From NCBI RefSeq assembly GCF_014203835.1, contig NZ_JACHJW010000001.1:1178001-1242000 (forward strand): DNA of 64,000 bases, read 5' to 3'. The stretch comes from Micromonospora polyrhachis (lineage in GTDB: Bacteria > Actinomycetota > Actinomycetes > Mycobacteriales > Micromonosporaceae). Below are positions 34,568 through 42,445 of the stretch, piece after piece (the stretch's first letter is position 1; every line of letters begins with the position of its first letter). The position numbers and the translations under genes were made by a program. Under the pieces are notes generated by a model. The model saw only the letters and a program-made list of their open reading frames with translations, made no database searches and was not told where the DNA came from.

Positions 34568-36105
34568 CCCTTGACCGTCAGGATCGGTCGGAGTTCGGCG
34601 ACCGGCTGGGCAGCTTCCGCCCGGCTCAGGCTGCCCACGACCGGTCCGACCTCCTTGTACGCCCATGGTGCTTCCTGTTTCAGGTCGCGACGCCACGCAT
34701 CGATGATGTCGCGGCGGCCCGCCACCGTCGGGTCCCGATGGTTGAGCGGAGTCACCACCCGGAACTCCCGAAGGAAGGCGTCCAGCTCGGCGTCGCTACC
34801 CCGGGCGGCCACGCCTCGCGGAACGCTGCGGCCGGCACCGTGGCAGGCGCTGGCCAGCGCCCGGGGGTTGCCCAGCCCCCGGAGCAGGAAGCTGGGTGCG
34901 CCCATCGACCCGGGTACGATCACCGGCTCGCCCCACAATCGGCCCGGTTCCGATCCGTCGTCACCGGGTCCACCGGCCGGGGTGGCTCCCTTGCGGTGCA
35001 GCACCGCGCCGTCCTCGCCCGGCCACAGCAGGTTGTGCGGGGCGTCGTAGATCAACTGCGAGCGCAGCTCACCGGCGATGCTGGCGAGTCCGGCGCGCAT
35101 CATCAGCGACAGGAAGAACCGATTGCCGATGGCGAAGTTCGCCGCGTTGGCGAGGGCGGTGAGGTAGCGCTCCCGGGCTGGCGCGCTGCGCTCGTCGAGC
35201 AGGATCGGCAAAATCCGGTTACGGGGCATCGGCACGGTACGGGGCCATACCGCCCGGGCCTGGTCCTGCCCGGTGGCGTTGGCCTGGTGCCCCAGGGACA
35301 GCGAGCCGCTGTGCACCATCGACACCACCCGGCCGGGGGCCAACCCCCAGGCGTACGCCGTCGGTCCATCGTGGATGGCGGAGACGTACTGTAGCTCGGC
35401 GAAGTGGTTGCCGCCGCCGACGCTGCCGATGATGCTGTCGAAGCTCGTGCCGCCGCCGCTGGTGATCCAGTCACGGAAACCGTCGGCGGAGTCGACCGGA
35501 TAGCCGGCGGCGTGCAGCCGGTCGCCCACCTCGATGTCCGATGGGACGACCTGACGCCAGGCCCCGTCGGCACCGGCCGGAACCCCCTCGGCGAGCAGTC
35601 CGGGCAGCCCGTCGCGCAGCAGGCCCGCACGCTGGTCAGCGGTCAGCCCGATTCGGCGTCCGCCCTCGAAGAACAGGTGGCGCAGGTGGCGTTCCAGCCG
35701 GTCCAGGTGCGGACGGACCTCCTCGATGGTCAACGAGGTGACCTCGACCCGCATCCCGCAGTTGATGTCGTTGCCGACCGCCTGTGGGACCAGCGCGCCG
35801 ACGGTACGCAGCACCGTGCCGATCGGGATGCCGGCTCCCTTGTGGAAGTCGGGGGTGCAGACGACCCGATCGATACGAGGTGTGACGTCGCTGGCCGAGC
35901 CGCCCCTGGCGAGTGCGGCCAGGGTGTCGGCGGTCTCCAGCACGGTCAACAGTTCGTCGACCGCCGCGGTTTCGATCGGGACGTCGGGCCCGGCGCAGAT
36001 CTCGACCGGGATGTTCGCCGGATTGGGGAGGGTGAGCCAGGAGTCGTCGGTACGAATCAGGCGCGGATCGAGCCGCTTGGAAACGGACACAGGGGTGCCT
36101 TTCAT
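34564..36105 (-). CDS. rtcB: RtcB-type RNA-splicing ligase, 513 aa
   Basis: I start it at ATG 36105; GTG 36090 with AAAGG upstream is a good alternative. RtcB marks are complete: TPDFHKGAGIPIGTV, the metal-binding Cys in GNDINCGMRVE, GGGNHFAELQ, the HSGS segment, and the guanylation His in CHGAGRSV. RtcB joins RNA 2',3'-cyclic phosphate ends to 5'-OH ends using GTP and Mn2+, for repair of cleaved tRNA or rRNA. An archease partner gene is not seen. It converges with the HerA-NurA operon and is followed upstream by a tandem repeat. Confidence 0.93.
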   Translation of the reverse strand: MKGTPVSVSKRLDPRLIRTDDSWLTLPNPANIPVEICAGPDVPIETAAVDELLTVLETADTLAALARGGSASDVTPRIDRVVCTPDFHKGAGIPIGTVLRTVGALVPQAVGNDINCGMRVEVTSLTIEEVRPHLDRLERHLRHLFFEGGRRIGLTADQRAGLLRDGLPGLLAEGVPAGADGAWRQVVPSDIEVGDRLHAAGYPVDSADGFRDWITSGGGTSFDSIIGSVGGGNHFAELQYVSAIHDGPTAYAWGLAPGRVVSMVHSGSLSLGHQANATGQDQARAVWPRTVPMPRNRILPILLDERSAPARERYLTALANAANFAIGNRFFLSLMMRAGLASIAGELRSQLIYDAPHNLLWPGEDGAVLHRKGATPAGGPGDDGSEPGRLWGEPVIVPGSMGAPSFLLRGLGNPRALASACHGAGRSVPRGVAARGSDAELDAFLREFRVVTPLNHRDPTVAGRRDIIDAWRRDLKQEAPWAYKEVGPVVGSLSRAEAAQPVAELRPILTVKG

Positions 36106-36183
36106 GGCTGCCGAGAGGTGGGTACGAACGAGCGACACGTGCACCGGCACGGGTCGACAAGACGGGCCGACAAAACCGGTCGA

Positions 36184-36247
36184 CGAAACGATCGATGGAA
36201 CCGATCCACGAAACCGATCGATGGAACCGATCCACGAAACCGATCGA
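36184..36247. repeat. 26-bp tandem repeat, ~2.5 copies
   Basis: The unit CGAAACCGATCGATGGAACCGATCCA is repeated about 2.5 times (the first copy lacks one C). Related CGACAAAACCGG pieces lie just before. It occupies the gap between the rtcB start and the next gene, so it lies in the rtcB promoter region. Confidence 0.85.
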
Positions 36248-36367
36248 GCGGCCCGTAACTGTGTGGTGGTGTGCCCGACGGTTCAGCAGCCGCGAGGTCG
36301 GGCCCCAGCATAGAGATCCGCTCCATCCGCCGCGACCCGGTTTCCGCAGCCGGGGATACTGGCACGC

Positions 36368-37225
36368 GTGGCACGTAAACGGGGGTCTGACCGGGTGGTC
36401 GGCGAGGTCGACACGGGTCTGGCCGAACTGGTGCCCGACCCGGACCGGCCGCACTCGTTCACGCTGCTGCTGGACGGGACCCCGCAGTCGCACGTCGACC
36501 TGTCCGACCCGACGCACCTGGAGTTCGAGTACGTCCGCCGGATCGCCGCCGCCATCGATCTGCTCGCCCCACCCGGTCGGCCGGTGCGCGTACTGCACCT
36601 GGGCGGTGGGGCGCTGACCCTGCCCCGGTACGTCGCGGCCACCCGCCCCGGCTCCAGTCAGCGAGTCGTCGAGATCGACGGTCGGTTGGTCGAATTGGTT
36701 CGACGGGAGCTGCCGTGGTCGGCGCAGGCCCGGATCCGGGTCCGGGTGGGCGATGCACGCCAGGTGCTCACCGAGGCCCGCGACGGGGCGTACGACCTGA
36801 TCGTGGCCGACGTCTTCGCGGGTGCCCGTACCCCGGCGTCGCTGACCTCGGTGGAGTTCGCCGGTGAGGTGGCCCGGGTGCTGGCCCCCGACGGCGGCTA
36901 CCTGGCAAACCTGGCCGACGGGCCGCCGCTGCGGTACGCCCGCGCGCAGGTCGCCACGGCCCGTGCGGTGTTGCCCCGGGCCTGCCTGATCGCTGACGCC
37001 CCGGTGCTGCGCGGCCGGCGCTACGGCAACCTGGTGCTGGTCGCCAGCCGGGTCGAGCCACCGGTTCCGGAGCTGACCCGGCGGGCGGCGGGCGACTGGT
37101 TCCCGGGCCGGGTGTTGGCCGGCGAGGACCTGGACCGGTTCGTTGGCGGGGCCCCGGTGGTGGTCGACGCCTCCGCCCAACCCTCGACCCCACCACCACC
37201 CGGAGCGTTCGGCGTCACCCGTTGA
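36368..37225 (+). CDS. Spermidine-synthase-like methyltransferase-fold protein, 285 aa
   Basis: A Rossmann domain of the spermidine synthase family is visible: the nucleotide-binding VRVLHLGGGALTLPRYVA, the acidic strand end VVEIDGRLVEL, and YDLIVADVFAGARTP. The N-terminal beta part (SFTLLLDGTPQSHVDLSDPTHLEFEY) replaces the usual tetramer domain. Actinobacteria have several such stand-alone proteins whose product is often not spermidine. GTG start at 36368. The next gene follows 76 bases later in the same direction. Confidence 0.85.
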   Translation: MARKRGSDRVVGEVDTGLAELVPDPDRPHSFTLLLDGTPQSHVDLSDPTHLEFEYVRRIAAAIDLLAPPGRPVRVLHLGGGALTLPRYVAATRPGSSQRVVEIDGRLVELVRRELPWSAQARIRVRVGDARQVLTEARDGAYDLIVADVFAGARTPASLTSVEFAGEVARVLAPDGGYLANLADGPPLRYARAQVATARAVLPRACLIADAPVLRGRRYGNLVLVASRVEPPVPELTRRAAGDWFPGRVLAGEDLDRFVGGAPVVVDASAQPSTPPPPGAFGVTR

Positions 37226-37301
37226 CCGCGCCGCGCACTACCGGCGGTCGCCACTCCCACCCAGCCCCGCTGATCGACTGTGGGCGTGACAGAGTGGGCC
37301 G

Positions 37302-38222
37302 GTGACCGAGACCGAGCCGGTGCTGGACCGGACGTTGCGTCCGCCGGACGGCTACCGGTTCGCCGCTTCGGTCCGGCTGTTGGCGATGGGCGCGCACGAT
37401 CCGTGTGCCCGATTCGTCGACGGGGTGTTCTGGTGGGCCACCCGAACGCCGGACGGCCCCGGGACGTTGGCCCTGCGGCGAACCGGTGGGGATCTGGTCG
37501 CGGCCGGATACGGGCCGGGCGCGGCCTGGGTGGTCGAGCATGCCGACGCGGTGGCCGGGCTGCGCGACGACGTGTCGGGGTTCGCGGAGTTGGCCGCCGG
37601 CCATCCGGTGGTCGCCCGTCTGGCCCGCGACCATCGGGGGCTTCGGCTGCCCGCCACCGGCCAGGTCTTCCCCCGGCTGCTGCGGGCGATCTGCGAGCAG
37701 AAGGTCACCGGCACGGAGGCGTTCCGGGCGTACGCGGCGACGGTCCGGCACTTCGGCCGTCCCGCTCCCGGACCGGTACGGTCGCTGTGGGCACCGCCGA
37801 AGCCGGCCGACGTGGCGGCAGCGCCGTACTGGGTGTTCCATCCGTTCGGTCTGGAGCAGCGACGGGCCGACACCCTGCGGCGGGCGGCGGCGGTCGCCGG
37901 CCGGCTGGACGCCTGCACCACCTCGGCCGAGGCGACTCGGCGGATGACGGCGATCCCGGGTATCGGCCGATGGACGGCTGCGGAGGTGGTCCGGGTCGCG
38001 TTCGCCGACGCGGACGCGGTGAGTGTCGGTGACTTCCACGTCCCGAACATGGTGGCCTGGTCCCTGGCCGGCGAGGCCCGGGCGGACGACGCGCGGATGC
38101 TCGGGTTGCTGGAGCCGTTCCGGGGGCATCGTGGCCGGGTCTGCGTACTGCTGGCGGCTGCTGGGCGATATGCGCCTGCCTTTGGGCCTCGAATGCCATT
38201 ACGGTCGTTCGCCCGTTTCTGA
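37302..38222 (+). CDS. DNA-3-methyladenine glycosylase-like, HhH-GPD (AlkA type), 306 aa
   Basis: The AlkA-type N-terminal beta domain (~1-120) precedes the helical HhH-GPD domain. FPRLLRAICEQKVTGTEAFRAY is the family-specific helix, and MTAIPGIGRWTAAEVVRVAF the helix-hairpin-helix, followed by the catalytic Asp in SVGDFHVPN. It removes alkylated bases from DNA in base excision repair. The C-terminus (FRGHRGRVCVLLAAAGRYAP) is typical. It lacks the N-terminal Ada domain sometimes fused in actinobacteria. GTG start at 37302. Confidence 0.93.
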   Translation: MTETEPVLDRTLRPPDGYRFAASVRLLAMGAHDPCARFVDGVFWWATRTPDGPGTLALRRTGGDLVAAGYGPGAAWVVEHADAVAGLRDDVSGFAELAAGHPVVARLARDHRGLRLPATGQVFPRLLRAICEQKVTGTEAFRAYAATVRHFGRPAPGPVRSLWAPPKPADVAAAPYWVFHPFGLEQRRADTLRRAAAVAGRLDACTTSAEATRRMTAIPGIGRWTAAEVVRVAFADADAVSVGDFHVPNMVAWSLAGEARADDARMLGLLEPFRGHRGRVCVLLAAAGRYAPAFGPRMPLRSFARF

Positions 38223-38575
38223 GCTGACCAAAAGCTGTCTGGGATATCCGCCCCGATTATGCGACGTCCGGGGCGGGCTGCGCGCTATGTACGATTCCTG
38301 TCCGTAACGAAAATGCGACTCTGCACGGTTTGTCCAGCCGAAAGATACTGCGGGCCGGACCCGGCATTCTCGTCCGTGGAGTCAGGACTCATGGTCTTTG
38401 CCCGATCCCTCCGCAAAGAAAAATGAACCCGATGTGTAGTTGATTCACGAACGCCCTCGCCAAGCAGAACACCGCTTTACGGTGACTGTTAATGGCTACA
38501 GCCTATTTGTAGCCTTGCGCACCATCTGAGTGGTGCGGCCGTGTCTCGTATGGAAGTAGAGCAGGAGGACGTCCG
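38223..38575. promoter_or_regulatory. 353-base leader region of the beta-helix protein gene
   Basis: This gap is clearly more AT-rich than its surroundings. It holds two small hairpins close to the next gene: GGCTACA/TGTAGCC (38494-38514) and GCACCA/TGGTGC (38519-38536). GCAGGAGGA just before 38576 is a strong ribosome site. No small gene is evident. The length and composition suggest a long regulated leader or a separate promoter region. Confidence 0.5.
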
Positions 38576-40129
38576 ATGTCCGAGCAACGCGGAAACCCCA
38601 AGGACTCCGGCCAGCCAGCAGCACGGAAGAACAGGCGACGGTCCCGGTGGTTCTTAACCGGGGGTCTGGTGGCCGGAAGCCTGGTGGCCGGGGCGGCCGG
38701 CCTGACCGGCGTACTGGCGCTGGGCGGACCGGAAGGCACGAAGAACCTGGGGCTACCGAACCTGCCCGACGTCTTCAACAGCGCCCGCCCGGCGGGCGAC
38801 GAAGAGGGCGGCCAGGGGCAGAAGAACAAACACGCCGACAACCAGGGCGACGAGCGCCGGGGCGGCGAGGGCAGCCACGAGAACGGCGAGGACTCGCGCA
38901 AGGGCGGTAACGGTAGCAGTGGCGGCGAGTGGAAAGGCAAGGGCAAGGGCCCGAGCCAGGGTGGCCAGGGCCACGACTCGAACCGCGGCGACGAAGAGGA
39001 CAAGTACGCCAAGCCGGTGCGCTGCCACACCGATGACCTCATCGCTGCCATCGTCAGGGCGAACGCGGGTGACGGTGCCACGCTCAAGCTCGCCGAGAAG
39101 TGCACCTACACCCTCACGGCGTACCAGAACGGTGGCGGTCTCCCGACGATCGTTCAGCCCATCACCATCAAGGGCAACGAATCGAAGATCGTCCGCGCGG
39201 CCAACGCCGCCGCGTTCCGGATCTTCACCGTCGGCAGTGGCGGCCAGCTCACCCTGGTCAAGACCACCGTGGAGGGTGGTTCCGACACCACCGCGGACGG
39301 TGGCGGCGGGATGCTGGTCCAGACCGGCGGCAGCGCCAAGCTGATCGACAGCACCTTCAAGCGCAACACCACGGTCACCTCCGGGGGCGCGATCGCCAAC
39401 CAGGGGACCACCACCCTGGTCAAGACCGCCATCGCCAACAACAGCGCCTCCGTCTCGGGTGGCGGCGTCTTCAACGGTCGCGGCGGCCTGTACGTCGAGG
39501 ACTCCTGGCTGACGTCCAACAGCACCGGCGGTAACGGCGGTGGGTTGGCCAACAACGGCGGGGTGGCCACGGTGAGCAAGACCGAGATCATCCACAACAA
39601 CGCGAGCACCGGCTTCGGTGGTGGTCTCTTCAGCGGCAATGGGGCCACCAGCACCGTCAAGCACAGCAACCTCGGCAACAACACCGGTCTCACCGGCGGT
39701 GGTCTCGCCAACCTCGGCTCGACCACGACGCTGCAGGACAGCAAGGTAACCCGCAACACGGGCACGGCTGCTGGTGGCGGTGTCACCAACAACGGCACCT
39801 TCGTGGCCGTGAAGAGCGAGATCAATGGCAACACCACGCGGGGCGACGGCGCTGGCATCAACAGCAGCGGCGGTAGCGTCATCCTGCGGGACAGCCAGAT
39901 CGAGTACAACAGCGCGAACGGTACGGCCTCCCGGGCGGGCGGCATCTTCAACTCGAACAGCGCGCTCTCGCTCACCCAGACCAAGGTGATCGAGAACAAC
40001 GCCAACAACCAGCCCGGTGGCATCTGGACCAACGTCGCGCCGACGGTGGACCAGAAGTCGGTCATCATCAAGAACCGGCCCACCAACTGCGTCGGTAGCC
40101 CCGTCGCGGTGCCCAACTGCTTCGGCTGA
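38576..40129 (+). CDS. Secreted/anchored right-handed beta-helix protein, 517 aa
   Basis: A basic N-terminus (ARKNRRRSRW) precedes one membrane helix (~29-50, signal peptide or anchor). Next is a highly charged, low-complexity Gly/Glu/Lys linker (~70-145). After RCHTDDLIAAI, ~350 residues carry repeats of the polymorphic-membrane-protein type, with GGGxxN/GGG motifs every ~22 residues (GGGVFNG, GGGLANN, GGGLFSG, GGGLANL, GGGVTNN). This is a parallel beta helix, as in polysaccharide lyases and adhesins. No catalytic residues are obvious. Surface binding or polysaccharide processing is plausible. Codon use in the repeats has more AAC and ACC than its neighbours, because of Asn/Thr content. Confidence 0.85.
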   Translation: MSEQRGNPKDSGQPAARKNRRRSRWFLTGGLVAGSLVAGAAGLTGVLALGGPEGTKNLGLPNLPDVFNSARPAGDEEGGQGQKNKHADNQGDERRGGEGSHENGEDSRKGGNGSSGGEWKGKGKGPSQGGQGHDSNRGDEEDKYAKPVRCHTDDLIAAIVRANAGDGATLKLAEKCTYTLTAYQNGGGLPTIVQPITIKGNESKIVRAANAAAFRIFTVGSGGQLTLVKTTVEGGSDTTADGGGGMLVQTGGSAKLIDSTFKRNTTVTSGGAIANQGTTTLVKTAIANNSASVSGGGVFNGRGGLYVEDSWLTSNSTGGNGGGLANNGGVATVSKTEIIHNNASTGFGGGLFSGNGATSTVKHSNLGNNTGLTGGGLANLGSTTTLQDSKVTRNTGTAAGGGVTNNGTFVAVKSEINGNTTRGDGAGINSSGGSVILRDSQIEYNSANGTASRAGGIFNSNSALSLTQTKVIENNANNQPGGIWTNVAPTVDQKSVIIKNRPTNCVGSPVAVPNCFG

Positions 40130-40200
40130 GCCTGCTCACCGGGGTACGCCGGTGGGATGGGACCGCCGAACAGGACGGTGCTACCACCGCACGAGCAACA

Positions 40201-40263
40201 GGCGCATCCGGCTCCGTCCGGGCTGATCAGCCAGATCGGCCCGTCGGCGGAGCCGGATGCGCC
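40201..40263. terminator. Bidirectional hairpin with 16-bp perfect arms
   Basis: GGCGCATCCGGCTCCG (40201-40216) is exactly inverted at 40248-40263; an inner CGGGC/GCCCG stem extends it and the loop contains GGCTGATCAGCC. It lies between the convergent beta-helix and SRPBCC genes. Confidence 0.85.
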
Positions 40264-40281
40264 GTTTCGCGTACGACCAGG

Positions 40282-40716
40282 TCACCCCGCCAGGGATTCG
40301 CAACGGCGCTTCAGCCCCGCCGCCTCCAGGTGCAGATAGCGCCGGGTCAACGAGGAGACCAACCAGCCGACCAACGGGGCGAGCAGGCCGGAGTGTTCGA
40401 TCGTCAACTCGGCGCGTACCCGGTCGGAGGCGGCCGGCACGATCCGATGGCCTGCCACGGTGGTCACCCCGCCACTGGTGGCGGTCCAGACGAAACTGTT
40501 CTCCGGATCCAGTTCGGTGACCCGCCAGACTGCCGGGCGAAGTCGGGGCTGCTCCAGCCGGGTCCGACTCCCCACGGCCAACGGCCCCTCGTCGAGGCGT
40601 CGAACCCGGGAGACCGATCCGGACCACTCCGGCCACCGCTCGACCTCGGTCCAGACGGCCCAGACGACCTCGGCGGGCGCAGCGATGTCGACTGACTCCT
40701 CCGCTCGCATATCCAT
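40282..40716 (-). CDS. SRPBCC-family (START-like) protein, 144 aa
   Basis: MDMRAEESVDIAAPAEVVWAV begins the fold; VERWPEWSGSVSRVRRLDEGPLAVGSRTRLEQPRL and the late ELTIEHSGLLAPLVGWLVSSLTRRYLHLEAAGLK are typical of polyketide-cyclase/START-like lipid-binding domains. These bind hydrophobic ligands; the ligand here is unknown. No neighbour suggests a pathway. A second Met two residues later is also a possible start. Confidence 0.88.
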   Translation of the reverse strand: MDMRAEESVDIAAPAEVVWAVWTEVERWPEWSGSVSRVRRLDEGPLAVGSRTRLEQPRLRPAVWRVTELDPENSFVWTATSGGVTTVAGHRIVPAASDRVRAELTIEHSGLLAPLVGWLVSSLTRRYLHLEAAGLKRRCESLAG

Positions 40717-40752
40717 AGACTAACGTCGCAGAATCGAAGCCGGCCGACGGGG

Positions 40753-40825
40753 CAGCCGACCTCACGCAGACTATTCAGGCTCAGCCGACCTCACGCGGAC
40801 CGGTCAGGTTCAGCCGACCTCACGC
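40753..40825. repeat. 29-bp spaced triplicate CAGCCGACCTCACGC
   Basis: The 15-mer occurs at 40753, 40782 and 40811, exactly 29 bases apart. The third copy encodes the C-terminus of the 70-aa gene, so the other two look like duplicated 3' ends of that gene. Confidence 0.85.
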
Positions 40826-41022
40826 AGGTCGGCCAGGGTCAACGGCGTACGGGCCCGTAGCAGCGCCTCCAGGTCGGTGACCGTGGCAACCTCGCCCAGC
40901 ACGTCCCGACCACCACCGACCTCGACCCGGTAGAGCCGGACCAGGCGGTACAGGTATCGACCATGGATGCGCTCGACGCTGATCTGCCAACGTCCGCAAC
41001 AGTCGCAGACCCATCCCCGCAT
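40810..41022 (-). CDS. Small CxxC protein of unknown function, 70 aa
   Basis: I do not recognise a named family. The product starts MRGWVCDCCGRWQISVERIH with a CDCC cluster that could bind metal, then YLYRLVRLYRVEVGGGRDVLGEVATVTDLEALLRARTPLTLADL. The ordered hydrophobic pattern and high GC3 suggest a real gene rather than a shadow. There is no signal peptide. The ribosome site is weak (GGAG 13-16 bases upstream). Its 3' end has been partly duplicated downstream. Confidence 0.65.
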   Translation of the reverse strand: MRGWVCDCCGRWQISVERIHGRYLYRLVRLYRVEVGGGRDVLGEVATVTDLEALLRARTPLTLADLREVG

Positions 41023-41170
41023 CCGGCGAAGATAGCTCCGACCAGCGCTTCTACCGACCAGCGTCGGTTAGCTCAGTGACTTTTGGGGCTGCCGGGGCAG
41101 GTGTGACAGGTGACTTGGCACACGTCGCACGTCGCACGTCGGCCGGTCCGAGTCGGCGAGCGATGCTCTC

Positions 41171-41216
41171 CGACCACGACCACGACCAACGACCAACGAC
41201 CAACGACCAACGACTA
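41171..41216. repeat. 7-bp tandem repeat ACGACCA
   Basis: CGACCA/ACGACCA is repeated about six times, with degenerate CCACGACCAGG copies continuing to ~41240. It lies in the 279-base gap before the DNA ligase gene, with a second short CGCACGT repeat near 41118. No gene is seen in the gap. Confidence 0.8.
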
Positions 41217-41301
41217 GGGCCACGACCAGGACCACGACCAGGGCGCGAAGGCTGGCCTGTCGATGGCTTTCTGTGACGTACCTGTCTGGTTGACTGACTG
41301 A

Positions 41302-42393
41302 ATGCAGCTGCCGATCAACCCACCGGTCGAACCGATGCTGGCCAAGAGCGTGCCGCAGCTTCCCAGCGCCGACGGCATGACCTACGAGCCGAAGTGGGAC
41401 GGGTTCCGGTGCATCGTCTTCCGCGACGGTGACGAGGTCGAGCTGGCCAGCCGAGGCGGCAAGACCATGACCCGCTACTTTCCCGAGGTCGTCGCCCAGG
41501 TCAAACGGCAGTTCCCGACCCGGTGCGCGATCGACGGCGAGCTGATCCTGATCCGGCGTGACGGTCCGGACGGCGCTCCCCGACTCGACTTCGAGCTGCT
41601 CAGCCAGCGCATCCACCCGGCCGCGTCCCGGGTGCGCATGCTGGCCGAGACCACCCCGGCCGACTTCGTCGCCTTCGACGTGCTCGCCCTGGACGACGAG
41701 TCCCTGGTCGACCTGGAGTACCCGGCCCGCCGGGCCCGCCTGGCGGCCGCGCTGAAGGATACCGTCGCGCCGGTGCACCTCACCCCGGTCACCACCGACC
41801 CCGAGACCGCCCGCCGCTGGTTCGAGATCTTCGAGGGTGCCGGCCTGGACGGGGTGATCGCCAAACCGGCCGACCTGCCGTACACGCCGGGGAAGCGACT
41901 CATGTTCAAGGTCAAGCACGCCCGCACCGCCGACGTGGTGGTGGCCGGGTTCCGCTGGCACAAGTCCGGCCCGGTGGTCGGTTCGCTGCTACTCGGCCTC
42001 TACGACGAGGCGGGCACCCTGCACCACGTGGGGGTCTGCGCCTCGTTCACCGCAGCCCGCCGTGCCGAACTGCTCGACGAGTTGGCCCCCTACCGCAGCG
42101 ACGTGGTCGACCATCCGTGGGTGGGTGGCGACGAGACCAGTGGCCAGCGAATTCCCGGCGCGCCGAGCCGGTGGACCGGCACCAAGAACCTGGAGTGGGT
42201 GCCGCTGCGGCCGGAACTGGTGGCCGAGGTCGGCTACGACGCGATGGAAGGCGACCGGTTCCGGCACACCGCCCAGTTCGTCCGCTGGCGGCCGGACCGC
42301 CAGCCGCGCTCCTGCGGGTACGCCCAACTCGACCGCCCGATCCGCTTCGACGTCGACCACGTGCTCGCCGGTGATCCGACGGCGACGGCCTGA
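41302..42393 (+). CDS. ligC: ATP-dependent DNA ligase, LigC type, 363 aa
   Basis: The adenylation motif is EPKWDGFR with the catalytic Lys at residue ~30, followed by IDGELIL (motif III), FVAFDVLALD, GLDGVIAKP (motif IV) and MFKVKHARTADVVVAGFRW (motif V). The C-terminal OB fold ends with HTAQFVRWRPDR. The length fits mycobacterial LigC1. It seals nicks with ATP, as a backup in non-homologous end joining or base excision repair. A separate LigD-type polymerase domain gene is at 57305-58333; Ku is not in the window. Confidence 0.95.
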   Translation: MQLPINPPVEPMLAKSVPQLPSADGMTYEPKWDGFRCIVFRDGDEVELASRGGKTMTRYFPEVVAQVKRQFPTRCAIDGELILIRRDGPDGAPRLDFELLSQRIHPAASRVRMLAETTPADFVAFDVLALDDESLVDLEYPARRARLAAALKDTVAPVHLTPVTTDPETARRWFEIFEGAGLDGVIAKPADLPYTPGKRLMFKVKHARTADVVVAGFRWHKSGPVVGSLLLGLYDEAGTLHHVGVCASFTAARRAELLDELAPYRSDVVDHPWVGGDETSGQRIPGAPSRWTGTKNLEWVPLRPELVAEVGYDAMEGDRFRHTAQFVRWRPDRQPRSCGYAQLDRPIRFDVDHVLAGDPTATA

Positions 42394-42445
42394 CCAACCG
42401 GCAGCACCGGTTAGCCTGATGATCGAGATGATCTGGAGGAGTCAG

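Noticed and set aside
36184-36247. Possible CRISPR or iteron origin
   Set aside because: Only ~2.5 adjacent copies, no spacers, no replication gene.
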